Source of the DNA: G963701675 sp963701675
GTDB taxonomy: Bacteria > Planctomycetota > Planctomycetia > Gemmatales > Gemmataceae
Length of the DNA stretch: 64,000 nt
Assembly: GCA_963701675.1 (NCBI GenBank)
Contig: OY969623.1
Span: forward strand, 8,308,001 to 8,372,000
Direction: 5' to 3'
The notes under the pieces were generated by a model. The model did no database searches. It saw only the letters and a list, made by a program, of their open reading frames with translations, and was not told where the DNA came from. The position numbers and the translations under genes are program-made. Within the stretch, counting starts at the first letter, position 1; every line of letters starts with the position of its first letter. Positions 8,685 to 17,709 of this stretch are shown here, piece after piece.

Positions 8685-9716
8685 TCACGCCGGCTCCTGC
8701 TGCGTGAGGCAGTGGATCGTGCCGAGCCCCCAAACCAGATCTCGGGAATAAATGCCGACAACCTGACGGCCAGGAAAGAGATCGGCGAGAATCCCAAGCG
8801 CTGTTGCATCGGCGCGGTCGTTGAACGTAGGCACAAGGACGCGGTCATTGGCGATGTAAAAGTTGGCATAACTGGCCGGCAGCCGCTGGCGTCTGAAAAC
8901 CACGGGTTCCGGCATCGGCAACTGGACCACTTCCAGAGGTTTGCCGTTCCGGTCGGTCATCGTGCGAAGGCGGCGTAGGTTTTCTTCGAGCGCCGTGTAG
9001 TTGGCGTCGGCGCGGTTGTTCTCCACAACGGTGACGACCGTTTGCGGATTGACGAACCGAGTAAGATCGTCGATGTGGCCATGTGTATCATCGCCGACGA
9101 TTCCGGCCGCGAGCCAAAGGACTTTGGAAACTCCTAAGTACGTCTGGAATGCCGATTCCAGATCCGATTGATTCATCGCAGGGTTACGGACCTGAACTTC
9201 GCTCAACCAACATTCCTCCGTGGTGAGCAAGAGTCCTTCACCGTTGACCTCGATGGCGCCGCCTTCGAGAACCATTCCTTGCGGTGAGACACACGAAAGT
9301 CCCAGTGCTGCGCTCGCTTTTCGCGCGACGGCGTCATCGTGCTGCCAGTTGTCGTACTTTGCCCAGCCATTGAATCGCCAATCCAGAATGACGCGACTTC
9401 CGTCGGCCGATTTCACGAACATCGGGCCGTAGTCCCGAGTCCAAACGCGATCCGTGGAGAAATGGAAGAAATCAATCTGTCGAAGATCGACGCCGGCCTG
9501 GCGGAGCAGTTTTCGGGCACGCCGTTCCGAGTCGGCGTCATTGACCAAAATCCGCACGCGCTCCGACTGATGAAGATGCCGAACGATCTCGACATAGACC
9601 CAGGGAATTGTGCCGAACTTTCCGGGCCAGTCCGCACGCTCGTGAGGCCAGGCGATCCAGGTTGCGACGTGGGGTTCCCATTCCGCCGGCATCCGAAACG
9701 AGTTAGCGCCCTCCAT
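8685..9716 (-). CDS. aguA: agmatine deiminase
   Basis: The 343-residue protein belongs to the agmatine deiminase / peptidyl-arginine deiminase family, which hydrolyses agmatine to N-carbamoylputrescine and ammonia. It shows TRDYGP (93-98), EGGAIEVNG (151-159), GDDTHGHIDD (208-217, with the catalytic His and Asp) and the catalytic Cys336 in GTIHCLTQQ. The ATG at 9716 is preferred to the in-frame TTG at 9731, which overlaps the hmgA stop. The stop of hmgA is two bases before this ATG, so translation is probably coupled. Its place behind an aromatic catabolic cluster is unexpected; with the adjacent GabD-type enzyme it may serve arginine or polyamine breakdown. Confidence 0.92.
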   Translation of the reverse strand: MEGANSFRMPAEWEPHVATWIAWPHERADWPGKFGTIPWVYVEIVRHLHQSERVRILVNDADSERRARKLLRQAGVDLRQIDFFHFSTDRVWTRDYGPMFVKSADGSRVILDWRFNGWAKYDNWQHDDAVARKASAALGLSCVSPQGMVLEGGAIEVNGEGLLLTTEECWLSEVQVRNPAMNQSDLESAFQTYLGVSKVLWLAAGIVGDDTHGHIDDLTRFVNPQTVVTVVENNRADANYTALEENLRRLRTMTDRNGKPLEVVQLPMPEPVVFRRQRLPASYANFYIANDRVLVPTFNDRADATALGILADLFPGRQVVGIYSRDLVWGLGTIHCLTQQEPA

Positions 9717-9718
9717 GG

Positions 9719-10888
9719 CTAGTCCAACCAACTGTACGGATACTGCGGATCGTCGAGATCAAGGGCTTGTCGCGTCAGGAGCAACGGCTTTACGGTATCA
9801 ACCATCACGGCCAACTCATCGGTCCGGGTCATCTTTCGGCTGGCGACGAGCGTTCCAGGATGTGGCCCGTGCGGAATGCCGCGCGGATGCAACGTAAACG
9901 ATCCGCGATTGACGCCACGGCGGCTGCCGAATTGCCCGCGGACGTAATAGAGCACCTCGTCTGCTTGAACGTTCGAGTGTGCATAAGGAATCTTGACGGC
10001 GTCTGGATGATGATCGAGCATTCGCGGGGCAAAAGTACAAACGACAAAACCCGGCGCATCGAACGTTTGCTGAATCGGCGGCGGTTGATGGATCGTGCCG
10101 GTAATCGGCTCAAAATCATCGGCGTTAAACGTGTAAGGGTAAACAAAGCCATCCCACCCAACGACATCAAATGGATGGTGCGCCATGGTGTAGCGGGTCA
10201 GACGCTTACGATCCCTAATCAGAACTGGAACGTCTTGCTCTTTGTCGACGATGAGAGGCTCTCGTGGGCCATGGAAGTCGCGCTCATAGTAAGGTGCGCC
10301 AAGCCGAATTTGACCATCGGCGTTCAGGTAGCGTTTGGGGATTTCAATGTTGCCGCTGCCCTCGATAATCAGCAACTCCGGCTGCACGCCGGAGTCAAAG
10401 TCGATTCGGTATGTCGTGCAACGCGGAATGACGATGTAATCGTAGGGTCGAAACGGCAATAGACCGAACATCGTTTGAACGTTGCCTTGCCCTTGATGCA
10501 CAAAGAGGATTTCGTCTGCATCCGCGTTTCGGTACAACTCGGCCATAGGCTGTGCAGGATTGCACCGGGAAATGACCACGTCGTCGTTGGCCAGCAGCGG
10601 TATGCGGCCGCTGACGGCATCTCCCGACGGCTTCAATCCTCCACTATTCAGATGATGATGTCGTAATGCGGGGCCGGCGACGGTTTGCAGCGCCAGTTCG
10701 CCGGCCGGCTCGATCTTGCGGACGCGAGTCGGCGGCCGCAAATGGTAGCAGATGCTGTACGCTCGGCCAAACCCCGCCAGGGTTACGACTTCTTCGTAGT
10801 AGATGCCCTCATTCTTGAAGCCGCCTTCTCGGCGGTGTTCGATGTGGCGTTTCTTCGGCATGGAACCGAGCTTGCAATAGAACGGCAT
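9719..10888 (-). CDS. hmgA: homogentisate 1,2-dioxygenase
   Basis: This enzyme opens the ring of homogentisate to maleylacetoacetate, the second oxygenase step of tyrosine breakdown. The 389-residue protein starts MPFYCKLGSMPKKRH, as bacterial homologues do. It carries likely iron ligands His304 and Glu311 in YAHSNVQADEVLYY and His340 in HPRGIPHGPHP. The ATG at 10888 is chosen because GGAG lies 9 bases upstream; the ATG at 10897 would abut that site. It follows the E2 gene by about 40 bases in the same orientation. Hpd, which makes its substrate, is at the other end of the cluster. Maleylacetoacetate isomerase and fumarylacetoacetase are not in the window. Confidence 0.93.
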   Translation of the reverse strand: MPFYCKLGSMPKKRHIEHRREGGFKNEGIYYEEVVTLAGFGRAYSICYHLRPPTRVRKIEPAGELALQTVAGPALRHHHLNSGGLKPSGDAVSGRIPLLANDDVVISRCNPAQPMAELYRNADADEILFVHQGQGNVQTMFGLLPFRPYDYIVIPRCTTYRIDFDSGVQPELLIIEGSGNIEIPKRYLNADGQIRLGAPYYERDFHGPREPLIVDKEQDVPVLIRDRKRLTRYTMAHHPFDVVGWDGFVYPYTFNADDFEPITGTIHQPPPIQQTFDAPGFVVCTFAPRMLDHHPDAVKIPYAHSNVQADEVLYYVRGQFGSRRGVNRGSFTLHPRGIPHGPHPGTLVASRKMTRTDELAVMVDTVKPLLLTRQALDLDDPQYPYSWLD

Positions 10889-10927
10889 GATCAACATCTC
10901 CGGCTGAATGGCCCAATTCGTCTACCG

Positions 10928-12106
10928 CTATTCTATCGCAGGCCATTGCGTCAACGCTTTGACAAACTGATCGAGAAACGCATTTGCCTGGTAGCCGTCG
11001 AGCGCACGATGATCGATGGTCAGGGTAACGTAGGCCATCGGTTTGATCCGAAGGGCCTCGCTTCCGCCGGTTTCGTCAACGATGGCGCGTTTCTCCACTT
11101 TGCCGATGCCAAGGATAGCCGATTGCGGTTGGTTGATAATGGGAGTTGCAATTAAACTTCCACTCACGCCATGATTGGTAATCGTGAATGTCCCACCACG
11201 CATGTCGTTCGGGGTCAATTTACCGCTCCGGGCCCGGGTCGTGAGATCCTGAAGTCGAGTCGCAATCCCCAAAAGATCTAACTCGTTGGCGCGGTGTACC
11301 ACCGGGACTACCAAGCCGGAGTCGGTCGCCGCGGCAACGCCGATGTTGCAGTCCGAGAACAGTTCAAGGCCGTCGTCGTGCCAGCGGCTATTGATTTCGG
11401 GTACCGCTTGGAGCGCCTTCGCAGCCGCGGCGACGAAATAGGCCGTGTAAGTAAGATGGATGCTTTTCTTCTCGAACTCGCGTCGGTGTTGACTTCGATG
11501 CGCGAGAACGGCGATTAGATCGGCGTCGAAAACCGCTGTCACGTGCGGCGCCGTCTTCAACATGCTCTGCACCATATGGTCGGCAATACGCCGTCGCGTC
11601 GAGCTGTGCGGCACCTTGCGAGACGCGGCGACGGTGGCGGAAGGCGATGCTTCGTTCTTTAGGTAGTTTTGCACATCGTCATGAGTAACTCGACCGCCGC
11701 GTCCGGTGCCGCTGATACGTGAAACGTCGATGTTGTGTTTCTTGATCAACTGGCGGACGGCCGGGCTAAGCTCAGCCTCACGTGCGACGGTGGTTGCGGC
11801 GGGACTTTTCGGTTCGCGAGCCGATTTCACGTTGGGTTTCAGGGGGACTACTGCCGATGTTTCCGCACTTGCCTCGATTCGCCCTAGCACTTCGCCGGGA
11901 CTGATGGAATCGCTGGGGTGCTTCAAGATTTCGCAGAGAATACCCGTTGCAGGCGCGGGAACCTCGACCATCGCTTTGTCGGTATTCAACTCCAGGAGGG
12001 GTTCGTGGATGCGAACGCGATCGCCGACTCGAAACAGCCAACGCTCGACGATTGCCTCTGTCCCGTCCTGGTCCTCGGGTACCGTGATGTCAACCAACGC
12101 ACTCAT
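10928..12106 (-). CDS. dihydrolipoyl acyltransferase (E2) of a 2-oxo-acid dehydrogenase complex
   Basis: The 392-residue protein has three parts. Residues 1-80 form a lipoyl domain with the lipoylated lysine Lys44 in TDKAMVEV. Residues 112-150 form a peripheral-subunit-binding domain (LSPAVRQLIKKHNID...GRGGRVTHDDV). The rest is the acyltransferase core, with catalytic His366 and Asp370 in DHRALDG. E2 takes the acyl group from E1 and passes it to CoA. The partner E1 is immediately upstream, ending 10 bases before this ATG. No E3 (lipoamide dehydrogenase) is nearby, so a shared E3 is likely. The acyl substrate is not readable from sequence; the neighbourhood suggests a phenylacetyl or branched-chain group. 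Confidence 0.9.
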   Translation of the reverse strand: MSALVDITVPEDQDGTEAIVERWLFRVGDRVRIHEPLLELNTDKAMVEVPAPATGILCEILKHPSDSISPGEVLGRIEASAETSAVVPLKPNVKSAREPKSPAATTVAREAELSPAVRQLIKKHNIDVSRISGTGRGGRVTHDDVQNYLKNEASPSATVAASRKVPHSSTRRRIADHMVQSMLKTAPHVTAVFDADLIAVLAHRSQHRREFEKKSIHLTYTAYFVAAAAKALQAVPEINSRWHDDGLELFSDCNIGVAAATDSGLVVPVVHRANELDLLGIATRLQDLTTRARSGKLTPNDMRGGTFTITNHGVSGSLIATPIINQPQSAILGIGKVEKRAIVDETGGSEALRIKPMAYVTLTIDHRALDGYQANAFLDQFVKALTQWPAIE

Positions 12107-12116
12107 GGGGAGTTAC

Positions 12117-14213
12117 CTACGAGTCTACCAACTCGCGGATTCTGGATGCAATCACTCCGACGCTCGGAATGACAGCGTTCATCAATTCGACGTTGTAGGG
12201 AATCGGTACATCGAGTGACGCAACTCGATCCACGGGAGCGTCCAAACTGAAGAAGGCTTCACGCGCCACCACCGATGCGATCTCCGCGCCGAACCCGGCA
12301 GTTCCAATGTCCTCGTGAACGATAAGGCAGCGGCGGGTTTTTCGCACGGAATCAAGCACCGCCATTTTGTCCCACGGCGCCAACGTCCGCAGGTCGATAA
12401 TGTCGGCAGAAACCGCGGTCTGGTCAGCCGCCTGTTCGCACCGCTGTGCCATCGCGCCCCAGGTGACGATGGTGAGAGCCGAGCCTTCTCGAATGAGTTT
12501 CGCCTTGCCGAAGGGAACAACGAAACTGTCGCCCGGATAGGGCCGGCGGGACCATGCATTATCGAGAAGATTGCGATGCTCGAAGAAGAAGGTCGGATTG
12601 TTGCTTCGCATGGCGGAACGGAGCAGGCCGACCGCGTCCTCGGCATTCGAGGGAAACGCTACCTGCCAGCCGACGGCGCGAGCGTATTGCACTTCATTGC
12701 AGACGCTGTGCCACGGATCGCCGCATTTGGCGAATCCTCCGGGGGCGCGCACGACGATGGGAGCGGCGGACCGATTGGCCGTTCGCCAGCGAATCGTCCC
12801 GCAGTTAGCGAGTTGTTCCGCGCAGGCGTCGGCGTACTTTCGAAATTGAATCTCGGCCACAGGCAATAACCCGGCAAGAGCCAGACCCACGGCACGGCCG
12901 ATGATACCCTCTTCGGACAGGCTCGTATCGAAAACGCGCGCCTCGCCGAACGCCTGGTGTAATCCCGCTGTTGCTCCGTGCACGCCGCCTTTGGGGCCGA
13001 CATCTTCGCCAAACACCAACAACTTGGGATTGGTGCGGAGTTCGGCCTCCAGCGTACGTCGTATCGCTGCCAGCATGTTAATTCGCGTCGGCTCCGGCTG
13101 TGCAACTTCGGTTGAGCCAGGAAACTTGTGTCCTTCCGCGGCCAAGCCGCCGACGCGCGGCGGTTCGACTTTTCCGTCAGCGCCTGTTTCGGCGAACACG
13201 TAGCGTGTGATCGTCTTTGGATCCGGGGAGGGGCGGTTGATGGCGGCATCGAGCGCTGCGCGAACCTCTTTCTCGACCTCACGTTCCAATTCGCCCCACT
13301 GAGCCTCCGAGAGCATTTCGGGGGTCAGATAGTTCCGTAGGCGATCGAGCGGATCGCGCGATTTCTCGTCCTCAAGTAGGTAAGCGCTCTTATAGGCCTG
13401 TGTGTCCTGCCCGGAGTGTCCGCAGAGTCGAGAGACTGTCAGGCGAACCAGCGCCGGGCCTCGGCCTGAGCGGACACACGTAACGGCTTGATGCAATAGG
13501 CTCGCGGTTTCGCCGGGCTCGGCGCCGTCGCCGTTAAACACCGACAAGTTAGTGAACGCAGAAAGGTTCTTGGCAATATCGCCGCCCGGGGTTTGCTTTT
13601 CTCCGGGCACGGACAAGGAGAAACCGTTGTCCTCGATAAAGAAAAGCAGCGGCAGCTGCTGCGTCGTAGCGATCGTCAGCGCGGACCAAAAGCCGTTCGT
13701 GGCCACCGACCCTTCGCCACCAAGCGCCACGGCGATAGCGCCGTCGTAGTCGGATTCCTTTAGGGTGTCGCGACGATAGACGATGGCGTTGGCCCAACCG
13801 GCACATGGCGTGTACTCCGAGCCGACTTCGCCGGCCATGGGGAGCACCGTGACGTTGCTGTGCGGCGGCAGGTTGCATACGGCGCCGATGTCACGTCCGT
13901 CGCTGAACCCACCGGATTTGGCGAGAGGTCCTGCGAACCCGTCCTCGATGTTTAGTCCAACCGACAATAAGAAGGGTCGGGATCGGTAGTATGCCCCTGC
14001 GGCATCGTGTCGATGGGTCAAAAGCGAGCCTAACAAAACCTGCGCGATCTCGTGGCCGCGGGCCGAGAATTGATAATTGATCTTGCGTTGCGGATACAGT
14101 TCACTTTCTTCGATCCCATCCATGGTCCTCGAGGTGAGGACGAGCCGAGCGATGCGCGCCCAATCGAAACGTGTGTCGAGTTTGCCGCGAGCGGCGTACG
14201 TCGTGCTTTTCAT
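12117..14213 (-). CDS. fused E1 alpha/beta thiamine-diphosphate 2-oxo-acid dehydrogenase
   Basis: The 698-residue protein joins E1-alpha and E1-beta in one chain. The alpha part (about 1-340) has a thiamine-binding region with GGEGSVATNGFW and FIEDNGFSLS, where many relatives have GDG. The beta part (about 385-698) has LLVFGEDVGPKGGVHG, FDTSLSEEGIIG and EIQFRKYADAC. Such enzymes decarboxylate a 2-oxo acid and load the acyl group on E2. The fused layout is typical of the branched-chain-like class rather than pyruvate or 2-oxoglutarate dehydrogenase. It sits between paaN and the E2 gene; the paaN stop is 10 bases upstream. I infer phenylpyruvate or another aromatic 2-oxo acid as a possible substrate. 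A branched-chain role is the main alternative. Confidence 0.88.
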   Translation of the reverse strand: MKSTTYAARGKLDTRFDWARIARLVLTSRTMDGIEESELYPQRKINYQFSARGHEIAQVLLGSLLTHRHDAAGAYYRSRPFLLSVGLNIEDGFAGPLAKSGGFSDGRDIGAVCNLPPHSNVTVLPMAGEVGSEYTPCAGWANAIVYRRDTLKESDYDGAIAVALGGEGSVATNGFWSALTIATTQQLPLLFFIEDNGFSLSVPGEKQTPGGDIAKNLSAFTNLSVFNGDGAEPGETASLLHQAVTCVRSGRGPALVRLTVSRLCGHSGQDTQAYKSAYLLEDEKSRDPLDRLRNYLTPEMLSEAQWGELEREVEKEVRAALDAAINRPSPDPKTITRYVFAETGADGKVEPPRVGGLAAEGHKFPGSTEVAQPEPTRINMLAAIRRTLEAELRTNPKLLVFGEDVGPKGGVHGATAGLHQAFGEARVFDTSLSEEGIIGRAVGLALAGLLPVAEIQFRKYADACAEQLANCGTIRWRTANRSAAPIVVRAPGGFAKCGDPWHSVCNEVQYARAVGWQVAFPSNAEDAVGLLRSAMRSNNPTFFFEHRNLLDNAWSRRPYPGDSFVVPFGKAKLIREGSALTIVTWGAMAQRCEQAADQTAVSADIIDLRTLAPWDKMAVLDSVRKTRRCLIVHEDIGTAGFGAEIASVVAREAFFSLDAPVDRVASLDVPIPYNVELMNAVIPSVGVIASRIRELVDS

Positions 14214-14223
14214 TACTTGAAAC

Positions 14224-15915
14224 TCACGCGACCTTCGGCGGCGAGGCTGCCGCTACCGGCACCCGGCTCTGTACAACCCGGAACCGGCCCGCGACATAAG
14301 CCGCGTCGGTGAGAGTGGCGTTGCCCGCAGGGTTTGCTCCCGATACATGGAAGTCGCTGAAAGCGGCCGACTGGTTCACGTACACGTCGCCGGTCAGATT
14401 GCATGATACCGCGGCACCGGCTTCCGCTGCCTGTTTTTCCGCCGTGGCAAGTACTTTCGCGTCGGTCGAGTAAATCGAGCAGGTAATCGCTCCCAATTCA
14501 AGGGCAGCTCGTGTCGCCCGGCGGATGCTATCCTGGGTGTCCTCCGTGGCGATGACATACACGATGGGACCGAACATTTCGCGCTGGTAAATTTTCTCCT
14601 GGTCGGAGCGAACCTTCAGAATGGTGGGAGTGCGAATTCGGGCATTCGGGAACAGCGAATGCGCGACTGGCTTCGATGCAAGCACAACCTCGCCGCCGTC
14701 GGTTGGGGCTTTTTCGAGGCGTTTCAAGGTTTCTTCGCTTTGGATGGCCCCGAGCAGTTCGACCGCGCGCGCCGGGTCGCCGAGCAACTTATCGACGCCA
14801 TCCGCCAGCGCCTTCGCAAACTCATCGAAGCTGACACGCTGGCCGCCTACCAGGAGGCCATCCTTCGGCACATACACGTTTTGTGACGTCGTGCACATCT
14901 GCCCGGAATAGAGACTCACCGAGAACGACAGATTGCGGATCACGGCCTTGAGATCGTCGGCGCTGTCGACCACGACGGAATTCACGCCGGCCTTTTCCGT
15001 GAATACCAGCGCCTGGCGGGCATTTGCCTCGATCCAATCGCCAAATGCGGTTCCGCCCGTGAAGTCGACGAGCGCGACATCGGGACGGCACACGAGCTCT
15101 TTCGTGATGGGTGACTCTTTCGAGTCAGCGGCCAACGTCACGAGATTCGGGTCGAAGCCGGATTCCTTTAGCACCGTACGGGCGATTTCCACGGTAATCG
15201 CCAACGGCAGAATGGCGCCCGGGTGTGGCTTGACGACGGTTGCATTGCCGGTAGCCAGGTTGGCAAATAACGCCGGGTAGCTATTCCAGGTCGGAAAGGT
15301 CGAAACGCCGACAACCACACCGATGCCGCGCGGGACGATTCGATAAGTCTTTTCGAGGCGGATCGGCTGTTCCTTGCCGGGCTTCTCCCAGATGACCTTT
15401 TCCGGTACGCGTTTCATTTCTTCATACGCATAAGCGACCGCTTCCAGTCCGCGGTCTTGAGCGTGGGGCCCGCCGGCTTGAAATGCCATCATGAACGCTT
15501 GCCCGGTCGTGTGCATTACCGCAAAGGCGATTTCGAAACTGCGCTTGTTCAGTCGCTGCAGTATTTCGAGACAAACACCGGCGCGCGCCTCCACGCCGGC
15601 GTCACGCCACGCAGGAATCGCCGCCTTTGCTGCATCAAACAGCGCGTTCAAGTTCGCCTTCGGATAACTGATTCCCAGCGAAATCCCAAAGGGTGACAGC
15701 TCATTGCCGACCGTCCCACTGCTACCCGGTTGGTCGATCGGAAATGGCTTATTCAACCGCGCTTCGAACGCGGCTTGGGCCTCGGCCTTGGCGTTTTCTC
15801 CGTAGATTTTGCCGCTCGGAACCTCCGGGTAGGCGCTCCAATAGGTTCGGTTTCGAATCGCTGCCAATGCGCCGTCGAGCGTTTTCTTGTGCCGCTCGAA
15901 GAGTGGATGACTCAT
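14224..15915 (-). CDS. paaN: phenylacetic acid degradation protein PaaN (aldehyde dehydrogenase family)
   Basis: The 563-residue protein matches the PaaN branch of the ALDH superfamily, which acts near ring opening in aerobic phenylacetate catabolism. It begins MSHPLFERH and has VSTFPTWNSYPALFANLATGN in place of the usual PWNFP region (split here by family habit), FTGG (285-288), Glu307 and the nucleophile Cys341 in SGQMCTTSQN. There is no C-terminal MaoC-like hydratase, so it is not a PaaZ. The ATG at 15915 has AAGGA about 10 bases upstream; the frame is open further but without similarity. It lies 95 bases after paaD. It would oxidise the open-chain aldehyde or a related intermediate. Confidence 0.88.
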   Translation of the reverse strand: MSHPLFERHKKTLDGALAAIRNRTYWSAYPEVPSGKIYGENAKAEAQAAFEARLNKPFPIDQPGSSGTVGNELSPFGISLGISYPKANLNALFDAAKAAIPAWRDAGVEARAGVCLEILQRLNKRSFEIAFAVMHTTGQAFMMAFQAGGPHAQDRGLEAVAYAYEEMKRVPEKVIWEKPGKEQPIRLEKTYRIVPRGIGVVVGVSTFPTWNSYPALFANLATGNATVVKPHPGAILPLAITVEIARTVLKESGFDPNLVTLAADSKESPITKELVCRPDVALVDFTGGTAFGDWIEANARQALVFTEKAGVNSVVVDSADDLKAVIRNLSFSVSLYSGQMCTTSQNVYVPKDGLLVGGQRVSFDEFAKALADGVDKLLGDPARAVELLGAIQSEETLKRLEKAPTDGGEVVLASKPVAHSLFPNARIRTPTILKVRSDQEKIYQREMFGPIVYVIATEDTQDSIRRATRAALELGAITCSIYSTDAKVLATAEKQAAEAGAAVSCNLTGDVYVNQSAAFSDFHVSGANPAGNATLTDAAYVAGRFRVVQSRVPVAAASPPKVA

Positions 15916-16010
15916 GGGACTTCGGTTCCTTTTGGACGACTTCGCAAACTCGTTGAGGAGCGATGCAAGGACCGTTTTAGCGAGACTTCGCCTGCCATGC
16001 AAGAAGCGGC

Positions 16011-16520
16011 TTACGCAATATCTCGCCGAACGTTGAGGGTGACCAACGGCCCGTGATCGAGCCGTTTGAGCTGCTCGAACGGATGCCGACATTGCTCGCA
16101 ATAATAAATGGTTCGGCAGCGCGTCGGACCAAACGGACTGTCGAGGCGGATTTGGTTCGAGTTACAGAACGGACAGGTTAGATCGCCGGGGACGGTGATT
16201 CCATGCTTTCGCAGTGCGGCACGCCCGTTCTCGGTGATACGGTCCACGGTCCAGGGAGGAGCGAACGAGGACGTAACGGTTACCCTGCCGATTTCCGGCA
16301 ACGCTGACACCTTCGAGCGGATAGTTTCCTCAATAACCGGGAGCGCGATGCAACCGACGAACGTCGGCAGCAAATCGACAAATACATCTGACAGAGTCTC
16401 ATCGCAACGGGCTGGCTCGATTCGCAGGGTTCCAACCATCCCTAGGTCGACGATGCTTATCGGCATCTCAGGGTCGTCGATGGTTTGGAGAATCTTCAGT
16501 ATGTCGTCGCGGCTTACCAT
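16011..16520 (-). CDS. paaD: phenylacetyl-CoA epoxidase maturation protein PaaD
   Basis: The 169-residue protein has an N-terminal DUF59/MIP18-like domain (DDPEMPISIVDLGMV, then LLPTFVGCIALPVI). It also has a C-terminal zinc-ribbon-like segment with CPFC and CEQC pairs (about 132-152). PaaD is thought to help assemble or maintain the metal site of the PaaABC(E) epoxidase. Its start overlaps the end of paaC by 7 bases, which is typical of a translationally coupled operon. The order A-B-C-D matches classical paa operons. Confidence 0.92.
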   Translation of the reverse strand: MVSRDDILKILQTIDDPEMPISIVDLGMVGTLRIEPARCDETLSDVFVDLLPTFVGCIALPVIEETIRSKVSALPEIGRVTVTSSFAPPWTVDRITENGRAALRKHGITVPGDLTCPFCNSNQIRLDSPFGPTRCRTIYYCEQCRHPFEQLKRLDHGPLVTLNVRRDIA

Positions 16521-17308
16521 GCGGCCTCCGGCTCGAGTCGGTAAACCTCGGTCAATTCGTCCAAGAGCGCTTCGAACTGCGGGCAGTGTTTACCACGACG
16601 GCCGCCGATTTGGGATGAATTTGGCTGCACCACCGACAGCGTGAACCCCGCTGCATCCGTAACAGCGGTTATGTCCGCGCGCCATCGGTCAAAAAAGTTT
16701 GGTTCGGTATCAGGGTAAACTCCCGTGGATTCCAATCGTTCTTGGCCTTCGGTGGGTTCGAAAAGTCCAAGGGCCAACGGCGACAGTGAATCGAACGCAC
16801 TCTGAATTCGACTACGAGCATCTTCGCCACCGTGGCCGAATCGCTTGATCCATGCATCGATGTGCTCAACGTGAATGGTCTCCTCGGCGGCAAGACGTGC
16901 GGCAAGCTGGGCTAACGGCTTGTAAGACGACGCCGCAAGGCGCGCCAAGCGTACCCTATCAAAATGGTCGCAGAAAAAGTTTCGACAAATCGCCGTGGCC
17001 CAATTGAAATCGTCCGATAGCTCCACGATGGCCGCGCAGCGATACTCGGATGCCTTACGACTGTAGGCGATACGGTCGGCCTGGGAGCCCGTCAAACCCG
17101 CAATCATTTGGTAGAGAGCCGAGGCATGTGCCAGTTCGTCCTGCGAGAGTGAAGAAAAAGCGATGTCTTCTTCGAGGATGGGCGCCAACCCGGTCCAATC
17201 GGCGTTCCGGTGACCCAAGATGAATTTGTCGTCGGCGACGCTGAGCAAGAGCTCGATAAGAGGCTTCCTGAGTTCGTCGGATATGAGGTCCACGTTAGGC
17301 CCGCTCAA
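16514..17308 (-). CDS. paaC: phenylacetyl-CoA epoxidase structural subunit PaaC
   Basis: The 264-residue ferritin-like protein pairs with PaaA and supports substrate binding in the epoxidase that makes ring-1,2-epoxyphenylacetyl-CoA. Visible signatures are LGHRNADWTGLAPILEEDIA (30-49), QDELAHA (56-62), AEETIHVEH and the C-terminal GRRGKHCPQFEALLDEL. It overlaps paaB by 4 bases (ATGA) and paaD by 7 bases. Length agrees with the family (about 250 residues). Confidence 0.94.
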   Translation of the reverse strand: MSGPNVDLISDELRKPLIELLLSVADDKFILGHRNADWTGLAPILEEDIAFSSLSQDELAHASALYQMIAGLTGSQADRIAYSRKASEYRCAAIVELSDDFNWATAICRNFFCDHFDRVRLARLAASSYKPLAQLAARLAAEETIHVEHIDAWIKRFGHGGEDARSRIQSAFDSLSPLALGLFEPTEGQERLESTGVYPDTEPNFFDRWRADITAVTDAAGFTLSVVQPNSSQIGGRRGKHCPQFEALLDELTEVYRLEPEAAW

Positions 17309-17691
17309 AACGCCTCCTTCAGGTCTTCTTTCTCATATTCCTTCACTGCCTCTTTTGTTCGAAACTCCTCCCAGCGATTTCGTACCTGGTAGCCGCGAGC
17401 GTAACGATAACTTCTATCCGTGTAACGTGTGATGACGTCTCGATCATAATCTGTGCCGCCCATCGCCGCCCGAGGCGCCACCCAAATATGGACACAGGCC
17501 TGGTCCTGACCGTAGTGCTCGCGCGCGAACTGAATCGCCATGTCGAGATCGACTGCGTCGACCGTGCCGGCGTGAATGTGCGGTTTGCCGCGCTGAAGTT
17601 GGATGAACACTTCAAAGGGCTTCGCGTCGGCTTCCGTAGGCGGAAGTTCTCCTTCCGTCGGCAATGTGATATGGTCGCGTAGTCGTGACAA
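17305..17691 (-). CDS. paaB: phenylacetyl-CoA epoxidase subunit PaaB
   Basis: The 128-residue PaaB protein has FEVFIQLQRGKPHIHAGTVD and the run YGQDQACVHIWVAPRAA, both hallmarks of the family; HVGSVHA-type residues seen in proteobacteria are changed. PaaB bridges PaaAC dimers in the epoxidase complex. The C-terminus has a charged tail (EYEKEDLKEAF) whose last codons overlap the paaC start by 4 bases. The paaA stop is 18 bases upstream. Confidence 0.93.
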   Translation of the reverse strand: MSRLRDHITLPTEGELPPTEADAKPFEVFIQLQRGKPHIHAGTVDAVDLDMAIQFAREHYGQDQACVHIWVAPRAAMGGTDYDRDVITRYTDRSYRYARGYQVRNRWEEFRTKEAVKEYEKEDLKEAF

Positions 17692-17709
17692 TGCGCTTTC
17701 CTCGTTCGT

